Shown in pieces: positions 33,661 through 41,531 of a stretch of 64,000 nt of DNA. The stretch spans positions 62,001 to 126,000 of the forward strand of contig NZ_LMFO01000030.1 in the NCBI RefSeq assembly GCF_001426865.1, written 5' to 3'. Source of the stretch: Paenibacillus sp. Root52 (GTDB lineage Bacteria > Bacillota > Bacilli > Paenibacillales > Paenibacillaceae). The notes beneath the pieces were generated by a model that saw only the letters and a program-made list of their open reading frames with translations, made no database searches and was not told where the DNA came from. How positions within the stretch are numbered: position 1 is the stretch's first letter; each line of letters starts with the position of its first letter. Both the position numbers and the translations under genes were made by a program.

Positions 33661-33699
33661 AAAAAGGGCAGAGAATGAACAAACGTCATTCTCCGCCCT
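33661..33699 (-). terminator. leader terminator T2 of the mutS2-like gene
   Basis: Minus strand AGGGCGGAGAATGA (33699-33686) pairs with TCATTCTCTGCCCT (33678-33665), 14 bp with one G-U, loop of 7, then TTTT and GCGTTTT. It lies 68 bases before the start codon, inside the leader. Confidence 0.85.
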
Positions 33700-33738
33700 A
33701 AGCTGTATGGGAAAGCAGAGTCCAATAAGGTCTATAAC

Positions 33739-33766
33739 AAAAAAATCCACGCTGAACACAGCGCGG
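33739..33766 (-). terminator. leader terminator T1 of the mutS2-like gene
   Basis: Minus strand CCGCGCTG (33766-33759) pairs with CAGCGTGG (33754-33747), one G-U, 4-base loop, followed by A and TTTTTTT. GGTCTAT and ATAGACC (plus-strand 33729-33735 and 33769-33775) flank it and could pair with each other around it. Confidence 0.8.
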
Positions 33767-33815
33767 AAATAGACCCGGACAAGTACAATCCCGGAGGCGA
33801 TTTATGATATCCGCT

Positions 33816-33926
33816 GTTCTTAACTAAGTACAGGGATCTGGCTCATCATGAAATACACGTATGCCTGAGGGCATATGCGAAATGAGAGGCCAAACTCCTG
33901 AATATGAAACTTGGTTAGTTAAGAAC
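33816..33926 (-). promoter_or_regulatory. 12-bp complementary pair linking leader ORF to downstream leader
   Basis: GTTCTTAACTAA occurs on the minus strand at 33926-33915, covering the last three codons and stop of the leader ORF. Its perfect complement TTAGTTAAGAAC lies at 33827-33816. A ribosome on the leader ORF would block this pairing. The bases just after the second arm (ACAGCGGA) can also pair, with a two-base bulge, with the 5' arm of T1. A small hairpin TATGCC-CTCA-GGCATA lies between the arms. Confidence 0.7.
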
Positions 33927-33938
33927 GCTCACCGACAT
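33915..33938 (-). CDS. 7-residue leader peptide upstream of the mutS2-like gene
   Basis: ATG at 33938 with reading frame MSVSVLN and stop TAA at 33915. An excellent ribosome site AAAGGAGAG ends 6 bases before the ATG, and the promoter is about 30 bases upstream. The frame is followed by a 320-base leader with two terminators. I infer a cis-acting leader peptide whose translation controls termination, as known for macrolide/lincosamide- and amino-acid-responsive leaders. Confidence 0.7.
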   Translation of the reverse strand: MSVSVLN

Positions 33939-33972
33939 CAAAATCTCTCCTTTGATTGAGGAATATGCAACT

Positions 33973-34002
33973 AATATAAGCTGGAAATTACCTCAAAGTC
34001 AA
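33973..34002 (-). promoter_or_regulatory. promoter of the leader-mutS2-like transcript
   Basis: Minus strand TTGACT (34002-33997), 18 bases, TATATT (33978-33973). Expected start near 33966, about 28 bases before the leader ATG. Confidence 0.65.
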
Positions 34003-34132
34003 CCCGGAAGTTCATCGTTCAGAAGAAATGAGTGGACTTGAATAAGAATGGGTTTTAAAATAACAATAGTAAATTAACCCAATGTAAGCGATATTATGAA
34101 ATGGAAAGTTTGTAGAAGGAGGGTGCTCTTCT

Positions 34133-36469
34133 TTGCCAAAATACTTGCTGCGTCTGCTATGCTTCACCATGATCCTTGGAGCGCTTCCAGTCATCATTAT
34201 TGGCTCTGTCTCATATACGATTGCTTCACAGGATATTGAGCAAAAGGTGCGCGAGAGTAATCTGCAGATATTACATCAGACTCAGATGAGGGTGGAGCAG
34301 GTGCTGCGCAGTTTGCAATTATCATCTATTCAATACGTAAATTCTCCTTTGGTTTTACAAGCGATGAAACATCCACTGGATAGTAGCGAATTTGAGCAAA
34401 TCCGTGATCTGACATCTGGCTTTAACAATTTACAGGTAGTGACTAATATTGATCAGGCTTATTTAGTCAATCTAGATGAGGACTGGGTTGTTTCGATGCG
34501 TTCGTTTGGCAAATTAGACGATTTTAGTATCCGAGATCGAATCGGCTCGTATCTGAAGTATACGAACAGTTTATTCTGGGTGACGCAGAATGTAAACTCA
34601 GCAAAAGAAAGTGTACCTGCATCGGCAGGCGTGGGCGATTCAACACAGGAGATCGTTCCCGCACTCATTTCTTCGGACAATGTGGTTAGCATGGTGTTCA
34701 AAATCCCGATGATGCCGACGAATGTCAAACCGAAAGGATTTCTTGTGATTGATATTTCCGATACAGAGCTTAGCTCTTATTTGAGTCGGAATACGAATTC
34801 AGGAGATATGTATGTGCTTGATCGGGATCAGAAGTTCTTCCTGAATGATGCGGATCAAAATGGGAAGTACACTGCATTGAATGAGGAAATTCAAGAAAAA
34901 GTGCAAGTAACAGGGCAGTCAGAAGGCTTCTTCAATGCAGATGTAGAGGGGAATCAGGTGGCTGTTAGTTATAAACAGTCACAGCTTAACGGATGGTTGT
35001 ACGTATCTGTTGTATCTCTTGGGCAGATTACTGCTCAATCTCAGAAAATTGCATTGGTAACGGGAGTGGCAACACTGGTGATGCTGGGATTAACCGGATT
35101 AGTTGCCTTTTACGGGAGCCGGCGGATGTATTCACCCATTTCGAGACTTCTTCAATTCACTAAAGGGCTGGACTCTCCTATGGATTCGAAAGGTCGAAGA
35201 CAGGATGAATTCAGCTATATTGAAGAGCGATTATCGACCTTATTCAGTTCAGAACAGACCATGCGAGAGCAGATGAAAGGACAACACGTTCATTTACAGG
35301 AATTTTTTATGACGAAACTATTAACAGGCAAAATATCGGAAGAGGACTTCAGATATCAGGGTGATCTATATGATTTTCCAACCAACTGGTCGAGCCTTGG
35401 TGTGCTTACACTTCAGATGGATACCATTGAGGGGACGCGTTATGAGGAGCAGGATCGGGATCTGCTGCTTTTCGCTGTAAATAACATCGTTGGAGAATGG
35501 CTTCCTCCGGAAATTCGGTTCACACCAGTCATGATTGATGACGCCCAGGTTACCGTTCTGGCCTCTGAACTGCATGATGAATTGCAACTAAAAGAATGGA
35601 TGCACACTCAAGCCGAAGGCATACGAGAACGTGTCGTCACTTATCTGAATCTGCCCGTAAGTATTGGGATCAGCCGATCTTATCAGGCCATAGGCGATAC
35701 ACCACAAGCTTATCAGGAGAGCCGGGAAGCACTCCAAGGGCGAGTGAGCCTGGGTAGCCGTATTATTTTGCATTATGAGGATATTCAGCCGCGAGGTCAG
35801 ACGGAAGCCGCCCTATATACACAGTTACGGATGATCGAAGATCAATTGGCTTCTGCGCTGAAGCAGGGTGATGTGGAGAAAACGGATGCCTACTTCACGC
35901 AGTACTTGGGATTACTTGCAGATAAGAAACTACATTTCAGTGAGTATCCGGTCATTATGGTTCAATTGTTGTCCCGTGTATATCAATTAGTACAGGAACA
36001 GGGTGGAGATGTGGCGGAAGTGTTGGGGGAGAAGGCGTCGATGGCTCGTTTGTTGAAGCTGTCTACACTGGATGAGATGACGAATTGGTTCCGCAAACGC
36101 TTATTTCAACCGGTCATCCATTTCTGGCGGGAGCAGGAAGAGTCTCAATACATGAATATCGCTCGACGAATGATCCGATTAATCGAAGAACGTTATGATC
36201 GTGAGCTGTCACTTGAGGCTTGTGCGGAGGAATTGAATTTTCATCCTGTTTATTTGAGCCGTGTGTTCAAGAAAGAAGCAGGCGTGAACTTCACAGAATA
36301 TTTAGCCCAATACCGTATGGAAAAAGCCAAGACCTGGCTACAGACAACGGATCTGAAAATATCAGAGATTGCAGAGAAATTGAACTACACTAATCCGACG
36401 GCTTTTATTCGCACATTTCGTAAAATTACAGGCACGACCCCGGGGAAATATCGGGAACAACAACGGTAG
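34133..36469 (+). CDS. membrane-bound AraC-family regulator (YtdP-like)
   Basis: 778 residues. N-terminal membrane segment (about 5-31), extracellular Cache-like sensor (about 32-300), second membrane segment (about 304-326), a linker, and a C-terminal AraC double helix-turn-helix (about 675-775; LSRVFKKEAGVNFTEYL, NPTAFIRTFRKITGTTPGKYR). This architecture is that of Bacillus YtdP-type one-protein sensors that usually control adjacent polysaccharide transporters. The start is TTG at 34133, with AAGGAGGG 9 bases upstream. The transporter and GH105 genes downstream are the likely target. Confidence 0.85.
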   Translation: MPKYLLRLLCFTMILGALPVIIIGSVSYTIASQDIEQKVRESNLQILHQTQMRVEQVLRSLQLSSIQYVNSPLVLQAMKHPLDSSEFEQIRDLTSGFNNLQVVTNIDQAYLVNLDEDWVVSMRSFGKLDDFSIRDRIGSYLKYTNSLFWVTQNVNSAKESVPASAGVGDSTQEIVPALISSDNVVSMVFKIPMMPTNVKPKGFLVIDISDTELSSYLSRNTNSGDMYVLDRDQKFFLNDADQNGKYTALNEEIQEKVQVTGQSEGFFNADVEGNQVAVSYKQSQLNGWLYVSVVSLGQITAQSQKIALVTGVATLVMLGLTGLVAFYGSRRMYSPISRLLQFTKGLDSPMDSKGRRQDEFSYIEERLSTLFSSEQTMREQMKGQHVHLQEFFMTKLLTGKISEEDFRYQGDLYDFPTNWSSLGVLTLQMDTIEGTRYEEQDRDLLLFAVNNIVGEWLPPEIRFTPVMIDDAQVTVLASELHDELQLKEWMHTQAEGIRERVVTYLNLPVSIGISRSYQAIGDTPQAYQESREALQGRVSLGSRIILHYEDIQPRGQTEAALYTQLRMIEDQLASALKQGDVEKTDAYFTQYLGLLADKKLHFSEYPVIMVQLLSRVYQLVQEQGGDVAEVLGEKASMARLLKLSTLDEMTNWFRKRLFQPVIHFWREQEESQYMNIARRMIRLIEERYDRELSLEACAEELNFHPVYLSRVFKKEAGVNFTEYLAQYRMEKAKTWLQTTDLKISEIAEKLNYTNPTAFIRTFRKITGTTPGKYREQQR

Positions 36470-36475
36470 AAATAG

Positions 36476-36510
36476 ACCTGCTTCGCCTGCTATGGCGGGC
36501 AGGTTTTTTT
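36476..36510 (+). terminator. terminator after the membrane AraC regulator
   Basis: ACCTGC (36476-36481) pairs with GCAGGT (36499-36504), with an inner CGCC/GGCG pairing, followed by TTTTTT. Confidence 0.75.
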
Positions 36511-36783
36511 GAGGTAATGTGATGCGAATCATCTCTGGGCTAACTTTTCCTGTGGACTAGAAGAATTAGAAGATCACAGCCTCGTTTACAGATTGTCCTC
36601 ATCTTTTCCCAGGAGTTAAGACAGAGATATTGAGGTTAAAAGCAGTTCATTACCGGTGTGAATTCAATTACACAAAAGCTGTAAACCCTTGCTACATAAG
36701 GGGAAACAAGAAGCTAAAATGAGACGATAGCCAGTGATGTGTTTATCCTCCACAATGAAGACATGAATTCAGGAAGTGATATT

Positions 36784-36798
36784 TTGTAATCGTTTCCA
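36784..36798 (+). promoter_or_regulatory. cre site before the transporter operon
   Basis: TTGTAATCGTTTCCA fits the CcpA consensus WTGNAANCGNWNNCW at every position. It ends 19 bases before the permease start codon, downstream of any likely promoter, so CcpA would act as a roadblock. Confidence 0.6.
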
Positions 36799-36817
36799 AT
36801 GTGGGGAGGAAGACACT

Positions 36818-37771
36818 ATGAAAGCCGAAACGGCGGCTCAGACACGGCCCGCTACCCGCAGTGACAAAAACCTACTGTGGAGGGACATCATCAAAAACCG
36901 GTGGCTCTATATTATGTTAATACCCGGTGTGCTTTACTTTATTATCTTCAAATACATACCTATGTATGGCATTACGATGGCTTTTCAGGATTACACGCCT
37001 TACAAAGGCATCCTCGGCAGTGAGTGGGTTGGTTTTAAGCATTTTTCACGTTTCTTCGGGGAACCGCAGTTCTGGACTTTATTCCGAAATACGTTCTTGC
37101 TTGCCATCTATAACATGGTGTTTTTCTTCCCACTGCCAATTGTACTGGCACTGATGTTGAATGAAGTTCGTCGTGAACGTTTCAAACGATTCGTACAAAC
37201 ACTTGTCTATGTACCACACTTTGTATCATGGGTTGTTGTTGTTGGTGTGTTCTACATGTTGTTCACCACTGAAGGCGGTGCCATTAATGAATTGCTCTAC
37301 AATCTGACGGGACAAAAAGTTGCCTTCTTACTTGAGCCAGGCTGGTTCCGTACCATGATTGTTGGACAATCCATTTGGAAAGAAGTCGGCTGGGGTACAA
37401 TCATTTTCCTTGCTGCCCTCTCTGGTGTAGATACACAGCTCTATGAAGCGGCAAGAATCGATGGCGCCAACCGCTGGCGTCAGACGTGGCACATTACGCT
37501 GCCTGCTATTCGTAGTACCATTGTTATTCTGCTCATTCTGCGTCTGGGCAACTTCCTGGATACAGGCTTTGAACAAATCTTCCTGATGCTGACTCCGACA
37601 AACCGCGATGTGGGCGAGGTGTTTGACACCTACGTGTACACGAAAGGTCTGACACAGGCACAGTACAGTTACAGTGCTGCCGTGGGATTGTTCAAGTCGG
37701 TCGTCGGTCTGGCACTTGTACTAGGTGCCAATAAGTTGGCCAAAAAATTCGGGGAGGAAGGCGTCTACTGA
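36818..37771 (+). CDS. ABC transporter permease, YteP/LplB type
   Basis: 317 residues with six predicted membrane segments; EAARIDGANRWRQTWHITLP (near 205-225) is the EAA loop that docks to the ATPase. MalF-class permease of the carbohydrate uptake-1 family. The frame opens at 36776, but ATG 36818 after GGGGAGGA is the natural start. With the next permease and binding lipoproteins it forms an importer; no ATPase gene is present here, so a shared MsmX-type ATPase is expected. The GH105 gene suggests rhamnogalacturonan fragments as substrate. Confidence 0.9.
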   Translation: MKAETAAQTRPATRSDKNLLWRDIIKNRWLYIMLIPGVLYFIIFKYIPMYGITMAFQDYTPYKGILGSEWVGFKHFSRFFGEPQFWTLFRNTFLLAIYNMVFFFPLPIVLALMLNEVRRERFKRFVQTLVYVPHFVSWVVVVGVFYMLFTTEGGAINELLYNLTGQKVAFLLEPGWFRTMIVGQSIWKEVGWGTIIFLAALSGVDTQLYEAARIDGANRWRQTWHITLPAIRSTIVILLILRLGNFLDTGFEQIFLMLTPTNRDVGEVFDTYVYTKGLTQAQYSYSAAVGLFKSVVGLALVLGANKLAKKFGEEGVY

Positions 37772-37815
37772 CATAAAGAGCAGGCGCTCTTCACCAGACA
37801 GGAGTGAACATTAAG

Positions 37816-38688
37816 ATGCAACAGGATAAAACGTGGGGTAACCGGATTTTCGACTTTCTCAATCATGGCTTGCTATTGTTAATCGGAATTGTGACCGTCA
37901 TCCCATTCATTTATATTTTGGCGGTCTCCTTTACAAGCCCGAGTGAAGTAGCCAAGGGAGGATTCATTCTTTTTCCTAAAGAATTCTCACTTGCTGCATA
38001 TCGCTATATTTTCTCTACAGATACCCTGATTCGTAGTTTGGGTGTATCCATCTACATCACCGTCATTGGAACACTAATTAACTTGTTGTTTACGTCTCTT
38101 ATGGCTTATCCGCTCTCAAGAAGATACTTGCGTGGACGTCAGCCGATCTTGTTAGGTGTACTGTTCACCATGTTATTTAGCGGAGGCATGATCCCGACCT
38201 ACTTCGTCGTGAAATCACTACACCTGACAGACACGTTATGGTCGCTCATGCTGCCTACGGCAATTAGTGCGTTTAACCTGATCGTTCTTAAAAACTTCTT
38301 CCAGGCCATCCCTGATGAACTGGAGGATGCGGCCAAAATAGATGGATGTAACGACGTCGGCGTATTATTCCGAATTGTGTTGCCTTTATCCATGCCGGCG
38401 ATGGCAACGTTCTCCTTGTTTTATGCCGTAGCTCACTGGAACAGCTTCTTCAGTGCAGTTATCTATATCAACGATAGTCAGAAATGGCCGGTACAGGTGT
38501 GGCTACGTGAGATTGTCATTCTGGCACAGAGCCGGATTGGGGATACAAGTATCGAGGAAACGGAGATTCAGCCACTCACCATCCGTATGGCGGTTATCGT
38601 GTTCTCAACCATTCCAATTATGCTTGTCTACCCGTTCCTGCAAAAACATTTTGCCAAAGGGGTGATGCTAGGTTCGGTGAAAGGTTGA
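37816..38688 (+). CDS. ABC transporter permease, YtcP type
   Basis: 290 residues, six membrane segments; EAA-like loop EDAAKIDGCNDVGVLFRIVLPLS with IPDELEDAAKIDG. MalG-class partner of the preceding permease, 44 bases downstream. ATG 37816 is used because GGAGTG is 9 bases before it; the in-frame GTG 37804 lies inside that site. Ends in the usual LGSVKG tail of YtcP homologues. Confidence 0.9.
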   Translation: MQQDKTWGNRIFDFLNHGLLLLIGIVTVIPFIYILAVSFTSPSEVAKGGFILFPKEFSLAAYRYIFSTDTLIRSLGVSIYITVIGTLINLLFTSLMAYPLSRRYLRGRQPILLGVLFTMLFSGGMIPTYFVVKSLHLTDTLWSLMLPTAISAFNLIVLKNFFQAIPDELEDAAKIDGCNDVGVLFRIVLPLSMPAMATFSLFYAVAHWNSFFSAVIYINDSQKWPVQVWLREIVILAQSRIGDTSIEETEIQPLTIRMAVIVFSTIPIMLVYPFLQKHFAKGVMLGSVKG

Positions 38689-38757
38689 GTTGGCACATGT
38701 TAAGAAATCGGAACTTTAAAACAGTTAAAGCTGCATAAAAAGGGGAGGTTTCATTCT

Positions 38758-40257
38758 ATGAAAGCAACAAAAAAGAAAGCCGTAGCCGTTCTGAGCACAC
38801 TTGCACTGGTTACAGGTTTGCTCGCGGGATGCGGATCAGATGAGGGTCAGGCTGCTGAAGGCGGCGTGCAAAATGTATCCATTGCGATCGCACAAGTAGG
38901 GGACGTTCCAAGCAAGGATAATGAAGTACAGAAGAAAATTGAAGCGTATACCAATACGAAACTGGATGTCCAGTGGATTCCGGCTTCAGCGTACAATGAC
39001 AAAATCAATGTCATGATCGCTTCCAGCGACATGCCTAAAATTGTGAAAGTTCAATATAACCCTACGGTAACAAGTGCGATGCGTAATGAAGTGTTCTGGG
39101 AAGTTGGACCGTTGTTGAAGGATTATAAAAATCTGTCTGCACAGAACGAGCGCTTTTTTGACAACATCAAGGTTGAAGGGAAAATTTACGGCGTACCTGT
39201 ATTCTCCGATATTGCCCGGGCAACCGTCATTTACCGTAAAGATTGGTTTGAGAAGCTGAATCTCAAAGTACCGACAACACCAGATGAATGGTATGAGACG
39301 ATCAAAACGTTGTCCACTTCTGATCCAGATGGAGATGGTCAAAGTAATACATTTGGTCTGATGCTGTTCAAGCGTTACAACGAGGATCAATATTCCTTCA
39401 CAACTCGTCTTGGTGTAAGCTTTGGCGCGCCAAACAAGTGGAAAGTGGAGGACGATGGAAGCTTTACACCGGAATTTATGACGCCTGAATATAAACAAGT
39501 CATGGATCTTCTGAAGCGTTTGTATGATGAGAAGTTGCTTAACCAAGATTTTGCAGTATTTGATTCCACAGAAGCTGAGAAGAAATACGATTCCGGTTTA
39601 GTGGGTATGCGTGTGGGTGTTGCACAGAACGGTAAAAGTCAGCAGGAACGTTTATCCAAGAACAACCCAGATGGTGTAGTAGATATCGCTGGATTGTTAG
39701 GTTCAAATGGAGATCGCGTTGCAGGACAGACAGGTAACTCAGGTATTCTGGCATTCCCTAAATCCACGGTGAAATCGGAAGAAGAACTGAAGAGTTTGTT
39801 AGCATTCATTGATAAGTTGATGGATCCTGAAATGGCTACACTCTTGATGCGTGGTATCGAAGATAAACATTTCACCAAGGTTGGTGAAGATCAGGTAGAG
39901 ATGAGCGACTTCGACGCTTTCCAACGTGAAGTGAAGCCGTATCGTGATAATTTCCCTTATGTTGAGGGCTATAATGTACCGAAACTGAAAGATACTGAGC
40001 TGGGTGAAAAAGGAACTGCACTCGCGAAAGAGCTTGCGGAGCACGCTGTTCCGAACCCTGCCCTTACGTTGTATTCTCCTACCTATGGTGATCGCGGCGC
40101 GGATCTTGATCAGATGATCGCGGATGCGCAGACCAAATACATTATGGGCAAGATCGATGAAGCAGGCTGGCAGAAGGAAATTGAGAATTGGGCGAATGCA
40201 GGTGGAAATAAAATTCGCGAAGAATATGCGGAGGACTACAAAAAGCAAGCTCAATAA
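38758..40257 (+). CDS. extracellular solute-binding lipoprotein (LplA/YtcQ type)
   Basis: 499 residues. Lipoprotein signal with LLAGC lipobox, lipid-anchored Cys25, then a family-1-like carbohydrate-binding protein (RKDWFEKLNLKVPTTPDEWYETIK, SDPDGDGQSNTFGL). It captures oligosaccharide for the two permeases upstream. ATG after GGGGAGG. A paralogue of about the same length lies downstream of the GH105 gene (41532-43046), and the two align throughout, including the C-terminal MIADAQTKYIMGKIDEAGWQ-type block. Confidence 0.92.
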   Translation: MKATKKKAVAVLSTLALVTGLLAGCGSDEGQAAEGGVQNVSIAIAQVGDVPSKDNEVQKKIEAYTNTKLDVQWIPASAYNDKINVMIASSDMPKIVKVQYNPTVTSAMRNEVFWEVGPLLKDYKNLSAQNERFFDNIKVEGKIYGVPVFSDIARATVIYRKDWFEKLNLKVPTTPDEWYETIKTLSTSDPDGDGQSNTFGLMLFKRYNEDQYSFTTRLGVSFGAPNKWKVEDDGSFTPEFMTPEYKQVMDLLKRLYDEKLLNQDFAVFDSTEAEKKYDSGLVGMRVGVAQNGKSQQERLSKNNPDGVVDIAGLLGSNGDRVAGQTGNSGILAFPKSTVKSEEELKSLLAFIDKLMDPEMATLLMRGIEDKHFTKVGEDQVEMSDFDAFQREVKPYRDNFPYVEGYNVPKLKDTELGEKGTALAKELAEHAVPNPALTLYSPTYGDRGADLDQMIADAQTKYIMGKIDEAGWQKEIENWANAGGNKIREEYAEDYKKQAQ

Positions 40258-40280
40258 TGAGCTAGAAGCGGAGGAGCGCG

Positions 40281-41390
40281 ATGAAAGAAACGTTACAATT
40301 TACGCCAGTGCGAATGGCTGAACAGTTCATGGAAAGTTATCGTAGCCATGACTTGTACTCCACCTGGCATTATGAGAATGGTTGTATATTAAAAGCTTTA
40401 GAAGAGTTGTACACCCATACGGGGGAACAAAAGTATTTTGACTATATCCAGGAACTAATGGATCATTTCGTGCAGGAAGACGGTACGATTCGAACCTATG
40501 GTGTTGAGGAATATAATCTGGATCAGATTAATCAAGGGAAATCGTTATTTCTACTCTTAGAAAAAACAGGAAAGGAGAAGTATCGCCAAGCGGCTGACCT
40601 ACTTATGGTACAGCTCAAAGGCCAGCCGCGTACAAGCGAAGGTGGGTTCTGGCACAAAAAGATATATCCTTTCCAAATGTGGCTAGATGGGTTGTATATG
40701 GCGACCCCTTACCTGACGCAATATGGAGCCGTAACGGGTCAAGACAAGTGGTTTGATAAGGCAGCACTACAGTTGCTCTTGGTAGAGCAGCGCACACGTG
40801 ATCCGCGGAGCGGTCTGTTGTATCATGCTTGGGATGAGAGTAAAGAGCAGCGCTGGAGCTCAGGGGAAACGGGTTGTTCTCCCCATGTCTGGAGCAGAGC
40901 CGTCGGCTGGTATGTGATGGCTGTGGTAGACACATTGGACTATTTGCCAATGGATCATGAACAGCGTGGACAGATTGTAGGTATTTTCGAACGACTGGCT
41001 AATGCGCTTGTACATGTTCAGGATCAACAGACTGGATTATGGCCGCATCTCTTGGATCAACCAGGTCGTGAACGCAATTACTTGGAAGCATCGGGGACTT
41101 CGATGTTTGTGTATGCCTTAGCTAAAGGTGTGCGCAAAGGATATCTGAGTGGTAAATTTAAGTCGATTGCGGAAAAGGGATATCAAGGTCTGTTACAGCA
41201 TTTGCTGCAAACGGATCGAGAAGGCGTACTCTCCTTAACGCAATGTAATGGTGGAGCTGGCCTTGGCGGCAGTCCTTATCGTGATGGTTCATATGAGTAT
41301 TATGTAACAGAATCAATTCGGATCAATGATCCGAAATCGGTCGCTCCGTTTATTCTTGCAGGAGTGGAGATGGAACTAGCTACATGCTAG
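40281..41390 (+). CDS. yteR: unsaturated rhamnogalacturonyl hydrolase, GH105 (YteR-like)
   Basis: 369 residues with an alpha/alpha-barrel pattern. Catalytic Asp136 lies in PFQMWLDGLYMATPYL; NPHVWSRAVGWY-like sequence (SPHVWSRAVGWYVMAVVDTL) and LDQPGRERNYLEASGTSMFVYALAKGVRKGYL are family hallmarks. It removes unsaturated galacturonate from rhamnogalacturonan oligosaccharides in the cytoplasm (no signal peptide), fitting intracellular processing after import. ATG after GGAGGAG, 23 bases beyond the first binding-protein gene. The terminator overlaps its stop codon. Confidence 0.92.
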   Translation: MKETLQFTPVRMAEQFMESYRSHDLYSTWHYENGCILKALEELYTHTGEQKYFDYIQELMDHFVQEDGTIRTYGVEEYNLDQINQGKSLFLLLEKTGKEKYRQAADLLMVQLKGQPRTSEGGFWHKKIYPFQMWLDGLYMATPYLTQYGAVTGQDKWFDKAALQLLLVEQRTRDPRSGLLYHAWDESKEQRWSSGETGCSPHVWSRAVGWYVMAVVDTLDYLPMDHEQRGQIVGIFERLANALVHVQDQQTGLWPHLLDQPGRERNYLEASGTSMFVYALAKGVRKGYLSGKFKSIAEKGYQGLLQHLLQTDREGVLSLTQCNGGAGLGGSPYRDGSYEYYVTESIRINDPKSVAPFILAGVEMELATC

Positions 41391-41400
41391 TTCTTTTCTT
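41373..41400 (+). terminator. terminator overlapping the yteR stop codon
   Basis: GAACTAGC (41373-41380) pairs with GCTAGTTC (41386-41393), loop of 5, followed by TTTTCTT. The stop codon TAG lies in the 3' arm. It would separate the second binding-protein gene from the operon. Confidence 0.75.
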
Positions 41401-41531
41401 CAGAACATTTATGATAGCGCATTCATTTATTGGTTTTGCTTCAATCCATCATATGGCTCCAACTACCCGTGAGCATCTTCTAGTCAATGGAGGCATGTAA
41501 TGATTAGTTTATCCAAAAGGAGAGATGGTTC

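Larger units (their letters stand above)
36470..36817 (+). other. intergenic region before the transporter operon
   Basis: Contains the regulator's terminator (36476-36510) and a perfect cre site (36784-36798). No clear sigma-A promoter: the nearest candidate, CTACAT-17-TAAAAT at about 36691-36719, has a poor -35, which would suit an activator-dependent promoter. No coding sequence seen. Confidence 0.45.
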
